Shown piece after piece: positions 24,091-31,360 of a stretch of 39,132 bases of DNA. Position numbers and translations under genes: made by a program. The notes beneath the pieces were generated by a model. It was not told where the DNA came from. It did not search any database and saw nothing but the letters and a program-made list of their open reading frames with translations. Every line of letters starts with the position of its first letter. Position 1 is the stretch's first letter. Source of the DNA: Actinomycetes bacterium (GTDB lineage: Bacteria > Actinomycetota > Thermoleophilia > UBA2241); contig JAKPOQ010000028.1 in the NCBI GenBank assembly GCA_029547745.1, positions 1-39,132 on the forward strand. Reading direction: 5' to 3'.

Positions 24091-25875
24091 TCACAGCGTC
24101 TCGACCCGATAGAAGGACAGGAAGTCATAGACCGCCCGCGTCGCCCTGCCGTCGATGACCGCGTCGAGCGCAAGCCTGTCGGGACGCCACTCCTCGCACC
24201 CCACGCGATACGTGCCGTCGGCGAGCGGTACGAGCTCGACCTCGCCGCCCGGCTCCTCGACCCACGGCGCGATCAGCCACAGGGCGCCCCTCCGGGCGAC
24301 GATGCGCAGGTGGCTCATCCACGGGTCCCAACAACCGTAGTGGCCGCACACTTCGGAAGCGCGGGGGACGGAGGGGAAAGCAGCCGGGCCACCGTAGGCG
24401 GGCCCGGCGTACCAGTCCGGACCGTGCGTCGCATACGCGATGCGGCCGTCGGCGTCACGCCAGAACCGCAGGGCGAAGCGGTCGAGGTCGGGGTGCGGCA
24501 CGAGGAAGACGTCGACGCCGGCGCGCTCGAGGACGACGTCGACGCCGTCGTACCGGAGCACGAGACGGCCGCCTTCGCCGACGAGCGTGAGCGAGTCGGC
24601 GTCTCGGCCGTCACCGGCCGACCCGGCTCTCGCCGCGTGAGCGGGCGCACCGGAGACCGCATCGCCGCCGCGCGGCGCCGCAGAGGGATCGCCGAGATCC
24701 GGCGCCTCGTAGACGCCGGCGTACTCCTGCGCCGCGACGCCCAGGTCGCGCGGGTCGGCGGGCGGCGGCGGCGCGGGCACGACGTGCCCCGCCGCCGCCG
24801 CCCGCCCCGCCGCGAGCACGTCGTCGACGAGGTCGCGGCGCTCCTCGTTGCCGTTCATCAACACGACGACGCCGAGCCCCGCTCCGGGGTCGATCATCAG
24901 GTACGAGCTGAAGCCGACCATGCCGCCCGAATGCCCGATCAGGGTGCGACCGTCGACCCTGTAGACCCCGAGCCCGTATCCGTACCACGCGCCGGCCTCC
25001 GTCGGGTCCTCCACATGCCGTGTGGTCAGCAGCCGGAACGCGTCCTCGTTCAGCACGCGCCCGCCGGGCGCCTCGCCGGCGTTCAGGAGCAGCCGCGCGT
25101 ACACACACATGTCCTCCGCCGTCGACACGATGCTGCCGTCGGCACTCGACGACTCGAACCAGGGGCTCGGGACCAGAGGGTGGCCGGTGTGACGCGGTCG
25201 GTCATCGAAGAGGCGCTGGTGGGGTGTCGCTGTCGTGACCCTCATCGCCAGGGTGATCATGGGCGCGCTGTCCCGCATGCCGAGCGGGCCGAGCAGCCTC
25301 TGCGCGAGGAGTTCGGGGAACGGTGTCCCTGTGACCTCTTCGAGCACGACGCCGATCAGCTTGTAGCCGTCGTTCGAGTACAGGAAGCGCTCACCCGGAG
25401 GGTACGTGCAGGCGAAGTCGCGCAGGAGCCAAAGGGCGTGACGAGCGTCGAGGCTCGCCTCGGTACCCGTCGCGAGGCCGGACGTATGGGTCAGCAGATG
25501 GTGGACGGTGATAGGCGCGAAGGGGGAGCGGACGGCGAACCACGGCACGTAGTCCGTCACCGGGGCGTGGAGGTCGATGCGCCCCGCGTCGACTTCCTGG
25601 AGCAGGATGATGGCCGCGAACGACTTGCTGATCGAACCGATCTGAAAACGGTCGGACGGCGCCATCGGGCGCCGGGCGGCGAGGTCGGCCCACCCGTGCG
25701 CGGCCACCCCCAGCGTGCGCTCACGATCGCTGAGGCCGACCACGACGCCCGGCGCATGCCAGCGCGGCAGGCGCGCATCGACGAAGGCGCCGACCCGCTG
25801 CATCAGCGGGCCGACGTCCCACGGTCCAGCCGAGTCGCCCTTGTCCACGACCCGCGTTCCACCCGCGCCCGTCAT
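24091..25875 (-). CDS. Serine hydrolase, class C beta-lactamase family
   Basis: A 594-residue protein whose first ~380 residues are a penicillin-binding-protein/class C beta-lactamase fold. The nucleophile motif SISK is at 81-84, YSN at 166-168 and HSGG near 290. A proline/alanine-rich linker then leads to an extra C-terminal beta-rich domain of about 200 residues, as in the DUF3471/lipocalin-like tails of such esterases and peptidases. No signal peptide is visible from ATG 25875; a longer upstream frame overlaps gerM on the other strand and is not credible. The substrate is unknown (D-aminopeptidase, esterase or cell-wall peptidase). It is followed on the same strand by pylSn. Confidence 0.85.
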   Translation of the reverse strand: MTGAGGTRVVDKGDSAGPWDVGPLMQRVGAFVDARLPRWHAPGVVVGLSDRERTLGVAAHGWADLAARRPMAPSDRFQIGSISKSFAAIILLQEVDAGRIDLHAPVTDYVPWFAVRSPFAPITVHHLLTHTSGLATGTEASLDARHALWLLRDFACTYPPGERFLYSNDGYKLIGVVLEEVTGTPFPELLAQRLLGPLGMRDSAPMITLAMRVTTATPHQRLFDDRPRHTGHPLVPSPWFESSSADGSIVSTAEDMCVYARLLLNAGEAPGGRVLNEDAFRLLTTRHVEDPTEAGAWYGYGLGVYRVDGRTLIGHSGGMVGFSSYLMIDPGAGLGVVVLMNGNEERRDLVDDVLAAGRAAAAGHVVPAPPPPADPRDLGVAAQEYAGVYEAPDLGDPSAAPRGGDAVSGAPAHAARAGSAGDGRDADSLTLVGEGGRLVLRYDGVDVVLERAGVDVFLVPHPDLDRFALRFWRDADGRIAYATHGPDWYAGPAYGGPAAFPSVPRASEVCGHYGCWDPWMSHLRIVARRGALWLIAPWVEEPGGEVELVPLADGTYRVGCEEWRPDRLALDAVIDGRATRAVYDFLSFYRVETL

Positions 25876-26019
25876 CGCCTGTCCACCGTGACCGTCATCG
25901 CTCGCCCATGATAGCCGCTCTGAGGCGCGCGCGAGGTCAAGACCGCAGCATCTTCGGCGCAGGACTGGCGCCCGGTCGGGCGAAGAACAAGGTTCCCGTT
26001 GCCGAGAGGAGCGTGACCG

Positions 26020-26931
26020 ATGAGACGCGTCGTCAGCGCCGTCGCCGCCCTGGCCATCACCGTCGCCGCCGTCCTCGCCCTGGCCTTCGCATTCGCGTCC
26101 GGGCTCGGCGCCTGCGAGGGCGACGAGGACTCGCCGCCGCCCGCGGCGACGGTGACCGTCACCGAGACCGCCTCGCCGACTGCGTCGTCGCCGTCCGACT
26201 CCCGGGGCGGTGGGATGACCGTCTCGGTCTACCTCATGCGTGGCGAACACCTCGGCGTCAGTCACCGGACGGTGCCCTCGTCTGCCGCCGTCGCCACGGC
26301 GGCCATGAACGCGCTGCTCGCCGGCCCGAACGCGCGCGAGAGGGCCGCCGGCCTCGGCACGGCGATCCCCGCAGGCACGACGCTCAACGGCGTCGTCGTC
26401 GAGGGTGGGACGGCGCGCGTCGACCTCAGTGGGGAGTTCGCGGCGGGCGGCGGCTCCCTCTCGATGCAGGCGCGCGTCGCGCAGGTCGTCTACACGCTCA
26501 CCCAGTTCCGTACGGTCCGGCGTGTCGACTTCCTCATCGACGGCGGCCGTGTCGAGACGCTCGGCGGCGAGGGGATCATGCTCCACGCCGGTCAACGACG
26601 CTCCGACTGGAACGACCTTCTGCCGGCGATCTTCGTCGAGACGCCGGCGGTCGGTGGCACGGTGCGAAGCCCGCTGACCGTGGCCGGCACCGCCATGGTC
26701 TTCGAGGCGACCTTCGTGACCGAAGTGCTCGACGAGGAAGGGGAGATCCTGGCCCAGGAGACGGTGACGGCTTCACGCGGCGCCCCCCAGCGCGGGAGGT
26801 TCTCGGTCGAGATCGGGTTCCTCACGCACGGGGCGCGACGCGGTGCGCTCCTCGTCTACGAGGTCTCGATGGCCGACGGTTCGCGCCTCAACCAGGTGCG
26901 CATCCCGCTGCGCTTCGCCGTCGGGCAGTGA
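26020..26931 (+). CDS. GerMN-Gmad2 domain lipoprotein
   Basis: A 303-residue exported lipoprotein. The signal segment (1-31) ends in a lipobox LGAC with Cys32, then a Thr/Ser/Pro linker. The GerMN domain spans about 66-185 (VSVYLMRGEH, TAAMNALLAGP, RVDLSGEF, VVYTLTQFRTVRRVDFLIDG). A Gmad2 immunoglobulin-like domain follows (about 205-300; PAIFVETPAVGGTVRSPLTV). In Bacillus GerM is a spore envelope protein; many non-sporulating actinobacteria keep lipoproteins of this kind (for example next to MtrAB). ATG at 26020 follows GAGAGGAG. It stands alone between leftward Pyl genes. Confidence 0.88.
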   Translation: MRRVVSAVAALAITVAAVLALAFAFASGLGACEGDEDSPPPAATVTVTETASPTASSPSDSRGGGMTVSVYLMRGEHLGVSHRTVPSSAAVATAAMNALLAGPNARERAAGLGTAIPAGTTLNGVVVEGGTARVDLSGEFAAGGGSLSMQARVAQVVYTLTQFRTVRRVDFLIDGGRVETLGGEGIMLHAGQRRSDWNDLLPAIFVETPAVGGTVRSPLTVAGTAMVFEATFVTEVLDEEGEILAQETVTASRGAPQRGRFSVEIGFLTHGARRGALLVYEVSMADGSRLNQVRIPLRFAVGQ

Positions 26932-26976
26932 TTCGGTACGTCCCGGCCCCGCCACGCGCACCCGCCGAGGCATGAT

Positions 26977-27049
26977 TGGCGGGGACTGCGGGAGTCACAC
27001 CCGCCTGCGTGGGTTTAGAGCCCACGCTGATCCTTCCGATCGAGCCCCC
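26977..27049 (-). tRNA. pylT: tRNA-Pyl (amber suppressor, anticodon CTA)
   Basis: Read on the minus strand, 73 bases fold as a tRNA with the peculiarities of tRNA-Pyl. The acceptor is GGGGGCT pairing with AGTCCCC (one G-T pair), then discriminator G and an encoded CCA. One base separates the acceptor from a GATC/GATC D-stem whose loop is only GGAAG. The anticodon loop is CTCTAAA with anticodon CTA (27018-27016), on a stem CGTGGG/CCCACG. The variable loop is CAG and the T-arm is GCGGG-TGTGACT-CCCGC. It closely resembles the Desulfitobacterium tRNA-Pyl as I recall it. One extra base between the D and anticodon stems can pair with the first variable-loop base to make a seven-pair anticodon stem. 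Confidence 0.97.
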
Positions 27050-27060
27050 GCGCCAAGTCG

Positions 27061-27101
27061 ATGATAGCGCAAGCCCGACGGCTCCGCTGCGCTCTGAGCG
27101 C
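27061..27101 (-). promoter_or_regulatory. Candidate pylT promoter and palindromic site
   Basis: On the minus strand TATCAT (27066-27061) lies 11 bases before the tRNA 5' end, so transcription would begin a few bases upstream of it. No good -35 is seen; at that position lies a palindrome GCGCTC-T-GAGCGC (27089-27101) that might be an activator or repressor site. pylT may also be made by readthrough from pylD. Confidence 0.4.
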
Positions 27102-27126
27102 ACGGCGCCGGTCGACGACCAAGAAG

Positions 27127-27180
27127 TCCCGGTCGTCACGCATGTTCCCGGTCGTCAGCGCGTGCTCCCGACCGTCAGCG
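27127..27180. repeat. Three tandem 19-20-base repeats across the pylD stop codon
   Basis: Units beginning TCCCGGTCGTCA.. occur at 27127, 27146 and 27166 (the last reads TCCCGACCGTCA). On the minus strand the first unit is still coding (GCG CTG ACG), while in the second the phase shifts and TGA of the same motif becomes the pylD stop. Confidence 0.6.
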
Positions 27181-28081
27181 CCCGGGCCGCCATCACCGCG
27201 ACGCCGACGGCGAGCGGTTCGTGGATGTGTCGCTCGCCGAGCAGTGCTCGCGCCTCGGCGTCGAACGCCGGCGGTACGCCGGGGGCGGCGGCGATGGCGC
27301 CCGGGCGCAGGTCTGCGGCATGGACGATGTCGGCCGCCGGCGTCGCGTCGAAGACGAGGTCGCAGCGTCGCAGGCCCTCGGCCAGGTCGACCGCGGTGAA
27401 GACGAGGCCGTCGGCGCGGGCGCGGTCGACCGCGGCAGGGTCGCGCTCGGCGACGAAGAGGTCGGCGCCGAGGGCGGCCAGGCGGCGGCCGGCGGCGCGG
27501 CCGACCGGGCCCAGCCCGAGGAGCAGCACGGGACGGCCGGCCAGCCCGCCGGCCGCCGCCGCCAGCGCGGTCGCATAGCCGTCGGCCGTGGCGGGATCGT
27601 CGTCGGCGCAGACGCCCGTACGGATGTTCAAGGCGATGAAGCGGAAGTCGTCGGCGACGAACACGACCTCGTCGCCGCCGTCGACGGCCTGCTGCAGGCC
27701 ACGCACGTCAGGCGCCTCCGTCACCCGCGCCGCGCAGCCGAGGTGGCGCAGGATCGCGACGACACCCTCACAGAAGCCCGGGATGAACCCCTCGCCCTGG
27801 CTGATGGGCACGGCGGCGATGCGCGCGCCGGCGAACGGCACGTCCTCGCTCGCGGGAACGTCGGGGAAAGAAGCCGCAGGCGCCGGCGACGCGGCTGTAG
27901 GGGCCGTCCTGTGGTCGTTGCCGCCGGACGGCTCCTGGGCCGCGACCAGCGCCCGGTCGATGTCGACGGTGCGTTGCGCGAGCGCCCGCAGGGTCAACCC
28001 CGTCGCGGCGACAAGATTCTGCTCGAACTCGACCACGCGAGCGCCCAGGTCGCGAACATCCTGCTCCGTCAAGCGAGTCAC
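27155..28081 (-). CDS. pylD: PylD, 3-methylornithyl-lysine dehydrogenase/cyclase
   Basis: PylD performs the last step of Pyl biosynthesis, NAD-dependent oxidation of 3R-methyl-D-ornithyl-N6-L-lysine followed by ring closure to pyrrolysine. The 308-residue protein opens LTEQDVRDL, like archaeal PylD. It continues with the conserved AAVPISQGEGFIPGFCEGV, APDVRGLQQAVDGGDEVVF and ADDFRFIALNIRTG blocks, a Rossmann motif LLGLGPVGRAAG, DATPAADI and APGVPPAF. A Pro/Ala-rich insertion of roughly 30-40 residues near residue 55 makes it longer than the archaeal ~260-270. GTG at 28081 is preferred (GGGGA upstream, family-like N-terminus); GTG at 28126 would overlap pylC. It follows pylC by 28 bases. Confidence 0.96.
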   Translation of the reverse strand: MTRLTEQDVRDLGARVVEFEQNLVAATGLTLRALAQRTVDIDRALVAAQEPSGGNDHRTAPTAASPAPAASFPDVPASEDVPFAGARIAAVPISQGEGFIPGFCEGVVAILRHLGCAARVTEAPDVRGLQQAVDGGDEVVFVADDFRFIALNIRTGVCADDDPATADGYATALAAAAGGLAGRPVLLLGLGPVGRAAGRRLAALGADLFVAERDPAAVDRARADGLVFTAVDLAEGLRRCDLVFDATPAADIVHAADLRPGAIAAAPGVPPAFDAEARALLGERHIHEPLAVGVAVMAARALTVGSTR

Positions 28082-28109
28082 ATCGTCCCCGTGTGTCTCG
28101 CCATCGCGT

Positions 28110-29315
28110 TCAGGGACAAGGCTCACCCTCAGGTCGAAGCTGAAGCCGTTCCTCTGCCGCCGCTGCGGCGACCGCCTCGTCCGCTCTGGCGCGTGCTTCG
28201 GCGACGGTCCGGCCTGCGGCGATCAGCGTCGCCGCCCATGTCGGTCTCCCGGGCTCGTAATCGGTGAGCGCCTCGTCGACGCCGAAGAACCCCGGCGCCT
28301 TGGCGAGCGGACGGGCGCTGCCCATGACGTGTTCCCCCGCGACCTCGAGCCGCCCATCCCGGGCGTGGACGTGCTCGAAGACGCAAGCCCGCTTCGGCTC
28401 GCGGTCCACAGCGGGGACGCGGCCCTCCCGGAAGGTCCGCGTGAGCATCTCGACGATGTTGATCCTGCTGGACCAGTAAACGGCTGTCGGCGTCTGGCTC
28501 GGCAGGCGGGCGTCGATCTCGAGCACCCTGGGCTGCGCGTCGTGGACCATGACCTCCACGTCCATGAGCCCGCGCAGCCCGAGACCCTCGGCGAGCCTCA
28601 CGGTGACGCCGGCGAACGTCTCGAGGACGCCGGCGGGGAGGCGGCAGCCCCAGCCGGCTGCCGCCTCCCCGCCGGCGTCGCCCTCGGCGACCGGAGCGAC
28701 GACACGCTTGCAGTCGAACCCTTCGTCGAACTCGAGACCCGTCACCTGGAGCGGCACGGCGACGCCGTCCCAGCACAGCACCTCGAGCGAGAGCGACGGG
28801 CCGGCGACGTACTCCTCGACGACGACCTCGTGACCCTTCCCCTCGAGCGCTCCGCGCGCCTCATCGAGCCCACGCCCGTCGCAGACGACCCTGACGCCCA
28901 CGCTACCGCTCGCTCCGCTGGGTTTGACGACGAGCGGGAACCCCGCCTGCGGCCACGGTCGCGGTCGCGGCACGTCGAGGCGCGCGAACAGGGCGTTCGA
29001 GGCGATCTTCGACGACGTCACCCGGTATGCGTCGAAGTCGAACAGCAGCGGGACGTCCCAAGCCGGCACGTGCGCGTCCAGCCAGGCCAAGGTCGCGTCG
29101 TCCTCGCAGGCCGGGAGCACGGCGTCGCAAGACCCAAGCACGGCACGGGTCCGTTCACCGTCTTCCATCACGTCCATGATCACGTGACGGTCGGTTAGGC
29201 CGGCGGCGGGCGGCGCCTCACGGCGGTCCACGAGGACCGTCTCGTACCCTGCTTTGGCGGCGAGGTACGCAGCCTCGATCCCCTGCAGCTTGCCGCCGAC
29301 GATCGCGAGCCTCAC
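28110..29315 (-). CDS. pylC: PylC, 3-methylornithine--L-lysine ligase
   Basis: An ATP-grasp ligase joining 3-methylornithine to the epsilon amine of lysine in Pyl biosynthesis, 401 residues. The N-terminus RLAIVGGKLQGIEAAYLAAK is nearly diagnostic for PylC. The ATP-grasp core shows FPLVVKPSGASGSVGV, VVVEEYVAGPSLSLEVL, GFDCKRV, LRGLMDVEVMV and LEIDARLPSQTPTAVYWSS. Residues 213-230 are an extra 18-residue segment that is exactly one 54-base perfect inverted repeat. GTG at 29315 overlaps the pylB stop as GTGA, with AAGGAGG eight bases upstream. The chain is longer than archaeal PylC because of this insertion and an Ala-rich C-terminal tail. Confidence 0.97.
   Translation of the reverse strand: MRLAIVGGKLQGIEAAYLAAKAGYETVLVDRREAPPAAGLTDRHVIMDVMEDGERTRAVLGSCDAVLPACEDDATLAWLDAHVPAWDVPLLFDFDAYRVTSSKIASNALFARLDVPRPRPWPQAGFPLVVKPSGASGSVGVRVVCDGRGLDEARGALEGKGHEVVVEEYVAGPSLSLEVLCWDGVAVPLQVTGLEFDEGFDCKRVVAPVAEGDAGGEAAAGWGCRLPAGVLETFAGVTVRLAEGLGLRGLMDVEVMVHDAQPRVLEIDARLPSQTPTAVYWSSRINIVEMLTRTFREGRVPAVDREPKRACVFEHVHARDGRLEVAGEHVMGSARPLAKAPGFFGVDEALTDYEPGRPTWAATLIAAGRTVAEARARADEAVAAAAAEERLQLRPEGEPCP
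28626..28679. repeat. 54-bp palindromic element inside pylC, in codon phase
   Basis: 28626-28649 is the perfect reverse complement of 28656-28679 (24-bp arms, six-base loop). It spans exactly codons 213-230 of pylC and coincides with a Gly/Ala-rich stretch that archaeal PylC appears to lack. Confidence 0.8.
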
Positions 29316-30457
29316 GCCGGGGCCTCCTTCGGCGGCGGCGCGGCCGCGGCTGACGCGGCAGACCCGCGTCCCGCCGCGGAGGCGCGCAGACGCTCCAGCG
29401 TCAGGCAATAAGCGGCGGGACCGGCGGGGCGCAACCCCAGACGCTCCAGGTGGGGCAGCACGCCGGCGACCGTCCGGTAGCCTTCGTCGATGTCGAGCAC
29501 CGCGTTCGACACGCCGGCGAGACCGGTGGCCGGCGGCACGATCGACGTGACGACGTTCGCGCCGGCCAGCAGCCGACGCTCAAGACCGCGGATGCCGTCG
29601 ACGTCGAGGGAAGCAGGGATGAGCCGGTCGGGAAGCACGAGACGCAGGACGGCGATCGTCAGCAACTCCGCGAGGTCGCCTTGCGGAGGCACGCCGGCAA
29701 GCGGGGTGCCTTCTTGAGGCACGAACGTCATGACGCGCACCTGTTCCCAGGCCTCGTCGCGCATCGCCGCGACCGAGCGCGCGCGGTCGGCCGCCGTGTC
29801 GCCGATGCCGGTCAGCATGCCGTCCTCGACGAGGAGGCCGGCGGCGCGCGCGCCGCGGCGCGCCGCGGCGCGCGCGCCGAACGCCTGCCCGACACGCAGG
29901 CGCGCGTACAGCTCCGGCGTGTGCGTCTCCTGATAGAGGGCATACCAGTCCGCCCCGGCGGCGCGCAGGTCGCGCAGGGCGGCGTCCGGGAGCACGCCGG
30001 GCGAGACCATCACCGGCAGACCCGTCGCCGCCCGCACCGCGGACACGAGGTCCAACAGGGTGCGATAGCCGGGCTCGCCATGGATGACCGGGTCCTCCCC
30101 CATCGTGAGGTCGAGGAGGTCCACACCCGACGCGGCGAGACCTTCACAGACGGCGACGACCTCCTCCACGGTCTTGCGGTACCTCGGACTCATGGGATTG
30201 CCGGCGCGGTAGTAGCAGAACGCGCACGCGTTGCGGCAGTACGTCGAGAAGTAGACGAAGCCATAGAGGAAGACGCCGTCGCCGAAGTGCGCGGCGCGCG
30301 CCCGGCGAGCGGCGGCGAAGACCTCGCCGGCGAGGATCTCGTCGTCGATCGCGAGCAGCGTCTCGAGCTCCCTTTCGGCGAGCGGAGCGCCATCGAGGGC
30401 GGCCGCGCACAGGGCGCACACCTCGTCCCGAAGAGACCTCGTCCCTAAGCCGGTCAT
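29312..30457 (-). CDS. pylB: PylB, 3-methylornithine synthase (radical SAM)
   Basis: PylB is the radical SAM mutase turning L-lysine into 3R-methyl-D-ornithine, the first Pyl-specific step. The 381-residue protein has YFSTYCRNACAFCYY with cluster ligands Cys74, Cys78 and Cys81. It continues with DLTMGEDP, MVSPGVLPDAAL, ALYQETHTPELYARLRVGQ, EDGMLTGIGD, VRVMTFVPQEGTPLAG and LIPASLDVDGIRGLE, all blocks known from archaeal PylB. ATG at 30457 has AAGGAG upstream. The C-terminus carries an extra Ala-rich tail. It follows the nitroreductase gene by 25 bases and overlaps pylC by four, so B-C-D (and perhaps T) form one transcript. Confidence 0.97.
   Translation of the reverse strand: MTGLGTRSLRDEVCALCAAALDGAPLAERELETLLAIDDEILAGEVFAAARRARAAHFGDGVFLYGFVYFSTYCRNACAFCYYRAGNPMSPRYRKTVEEVVAVCEGLAASGVDLLDLTMGEDPVIHGEPGYRTLLDLVSAVRAATGLPVMVSPGVLPDAALRDLRAAGADWYALYQETHTPELYARLRVGQAFGARAAARRGARAAGLLVEDGMLTGIGDTAADRARSVAAMRDEAWEQVRVMTFVPQEGTPLAGVPPQGDLAELLTIAVLRLVLPDRLIPASLDVDGIRGLERRLLAGANVVTSIVPPATGLAGVSNAVLDIDEGYRTVAGVLPHLERLGLRPAGPAAYCLTLERLRASAAGRGSAASAAAAPPPKEAPA
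29842..29879. repeat. 38-bp perfect palindrome inside pylB
   Basis: The segment equals its own reverse complement with no spacer, composed only of G and C. It encodes the FGARAAARRGARAAG region (about residues 193-206), a stretch that aligns without a gap to other PylB proteins, so it is not an insertion. Confidence 0.75.
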
Positions 30458-30482
30458 GACTCCTTCGCCTCCTCGCTCCCTC

Positions 30483-31232
30483 TCAGCGCCAGGAGAGGAC
30501 CTGGTCGACCGGCAGCCGCGGGCTGTGGCGTGGGCGCCCCGCCGGACGGCCGATGGGCACGACCGCGGCGAGACGGGCGCCGGCCGGCGCCGCCAGAAGC
30601 TCCTCGATGGCCGGTGCGGCGAGCACCGGCGCCGTCATCCAGCACGACCCGTAGCCCATGACATGGGCCGCCGTGATGAGGAGCTGCACCGCGGCGCCGA
30701 TGCTCTGCAGGTCGGGGCGCTGGCGAAGGCGGTCGCGTTCGTCGCTGCTCAGGCCGCGCAGCGCGAGCAGCTCGTCGCTGCGCGCCGCGTACGGCAGGAC
30801 GAACACGGCGACCACCACCGGGGCGTCGGCGAAGAACGTCGCGTAGTTGCGGATGGCGCGGATGTCGCGCGCTCGACCGCGACACTCGGGCAGGCCCGCC
30901 ATGACGTCGAGCGCCGCGTGCACCGCCTCGGCCATCTCGCGGCGCAAGCCCTCGTCCTCCACGGCGACGAAGCGCCACGGCTGCGAGTTGCCGGCGCTCG
31001 CCGCCCGTTCGGCGACGGCGACCATCGCCTCGACGTCGCCGCGCGGCACGGGGTCGGGCAGGAAGCGACGCATGCTGCAGCGCCCGGCGACGGCGTCGGC
31101 GAAACTGACGGCGATGAGCTTGGCGCGGGCGTCGATCTCGGCTTCGCGGGCCGTCGGCCTGGCTCCAGGGACGCCGGCACCGCGGCCATGCTTTCGCCGC
31201 TCGCCGCTGTGATTGTGATCATCGGGGCACAT
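30483..31232 (-). CDS. Nitroreductase family flavoprotein, first gene of the pyl operon
   Basis: An FMN-dependent nitroreductase-fold protein of 249 residues. The N-terminal SMRRFLPDPVPRGDVEAM is the usual RRS/RRF phosphate-binding start, followed by RAASAGNSQPWRFVAVED and, late in the chain, SIGAAVQLLITAAHVMGYGSCWMTAP, all standard for the family. The first ~45 residues are an extra hydrophilic tail that contains Cys2 and His residues. ATG at 31232 follows AAGGAG six bases upstream. The gene ends 25 bases before pylB on the same strand and a TAGGAT box stands upstream, so it heads the nitroreductase-pylB-pylC-pylD unit. A link to Pyl chemistry is inference only. Confidence 0.9.
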   Translation of the reverse strand: MCPDDHNHSGERRKHGRGAGVPGARPTAREAEIDARAKLIAVSFADAVAGRCSMRRFLPDPVPRGDVEAMVAVAERAASAGNSQPWRFVAVEDEGLRREMAEAVHAALDVMAGLPECRGRARDIRAIRNYATFFADAPVVVAVFVLPYAARSDELLALRGLSSDERDRLRQRPDLQSIGAAVQLLITAAHVMGYGSCWMTAPVLAAPAIEELLAAPAGARLAAVVPIGRPAGRPRHSPRLPVDQVLSWR

Positions 31233-31274
31233 CGCTTGCTCCTTCGTCGCCTCGTCGCGGCGACGCGCCCCAGC

Positions 31275-31280
31275 ATCCTA
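31275..31280 (-). promoter_or_regulatory. Candidate -10 of the nitroreductase-pyl operon
   Basis: On the minus strand TAGGAT (31280-31275) lies about 43 bases before the ATG. It resembles the TAGAAT boxes elsewhere in the window; a -35 is not clear. Confidence 0.35.
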
Positions 31281-31303
31281 GCAGACCGGCGCGGCGACGC
31301 AGG

Positions 31304-31345
31304 GCGGATGGGGCGGGCGCGCCTCCGCGCGCCCGCCCCATCCGC
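31304..31345 (-). terminator. 19-bp hairpin after the MoaD-like gene
   Basis: 31304-31322 pairs perfectly with 31327-31345 around a CTCC loop, 15 bases after the end of the MoaD-like gene. It separates the AOR operon from the nitroreductase-pyl operon. No T-run is seen. Confidence 0.6.
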
Positions 31346-31360
31346 TCATCCGCTCGCCGC

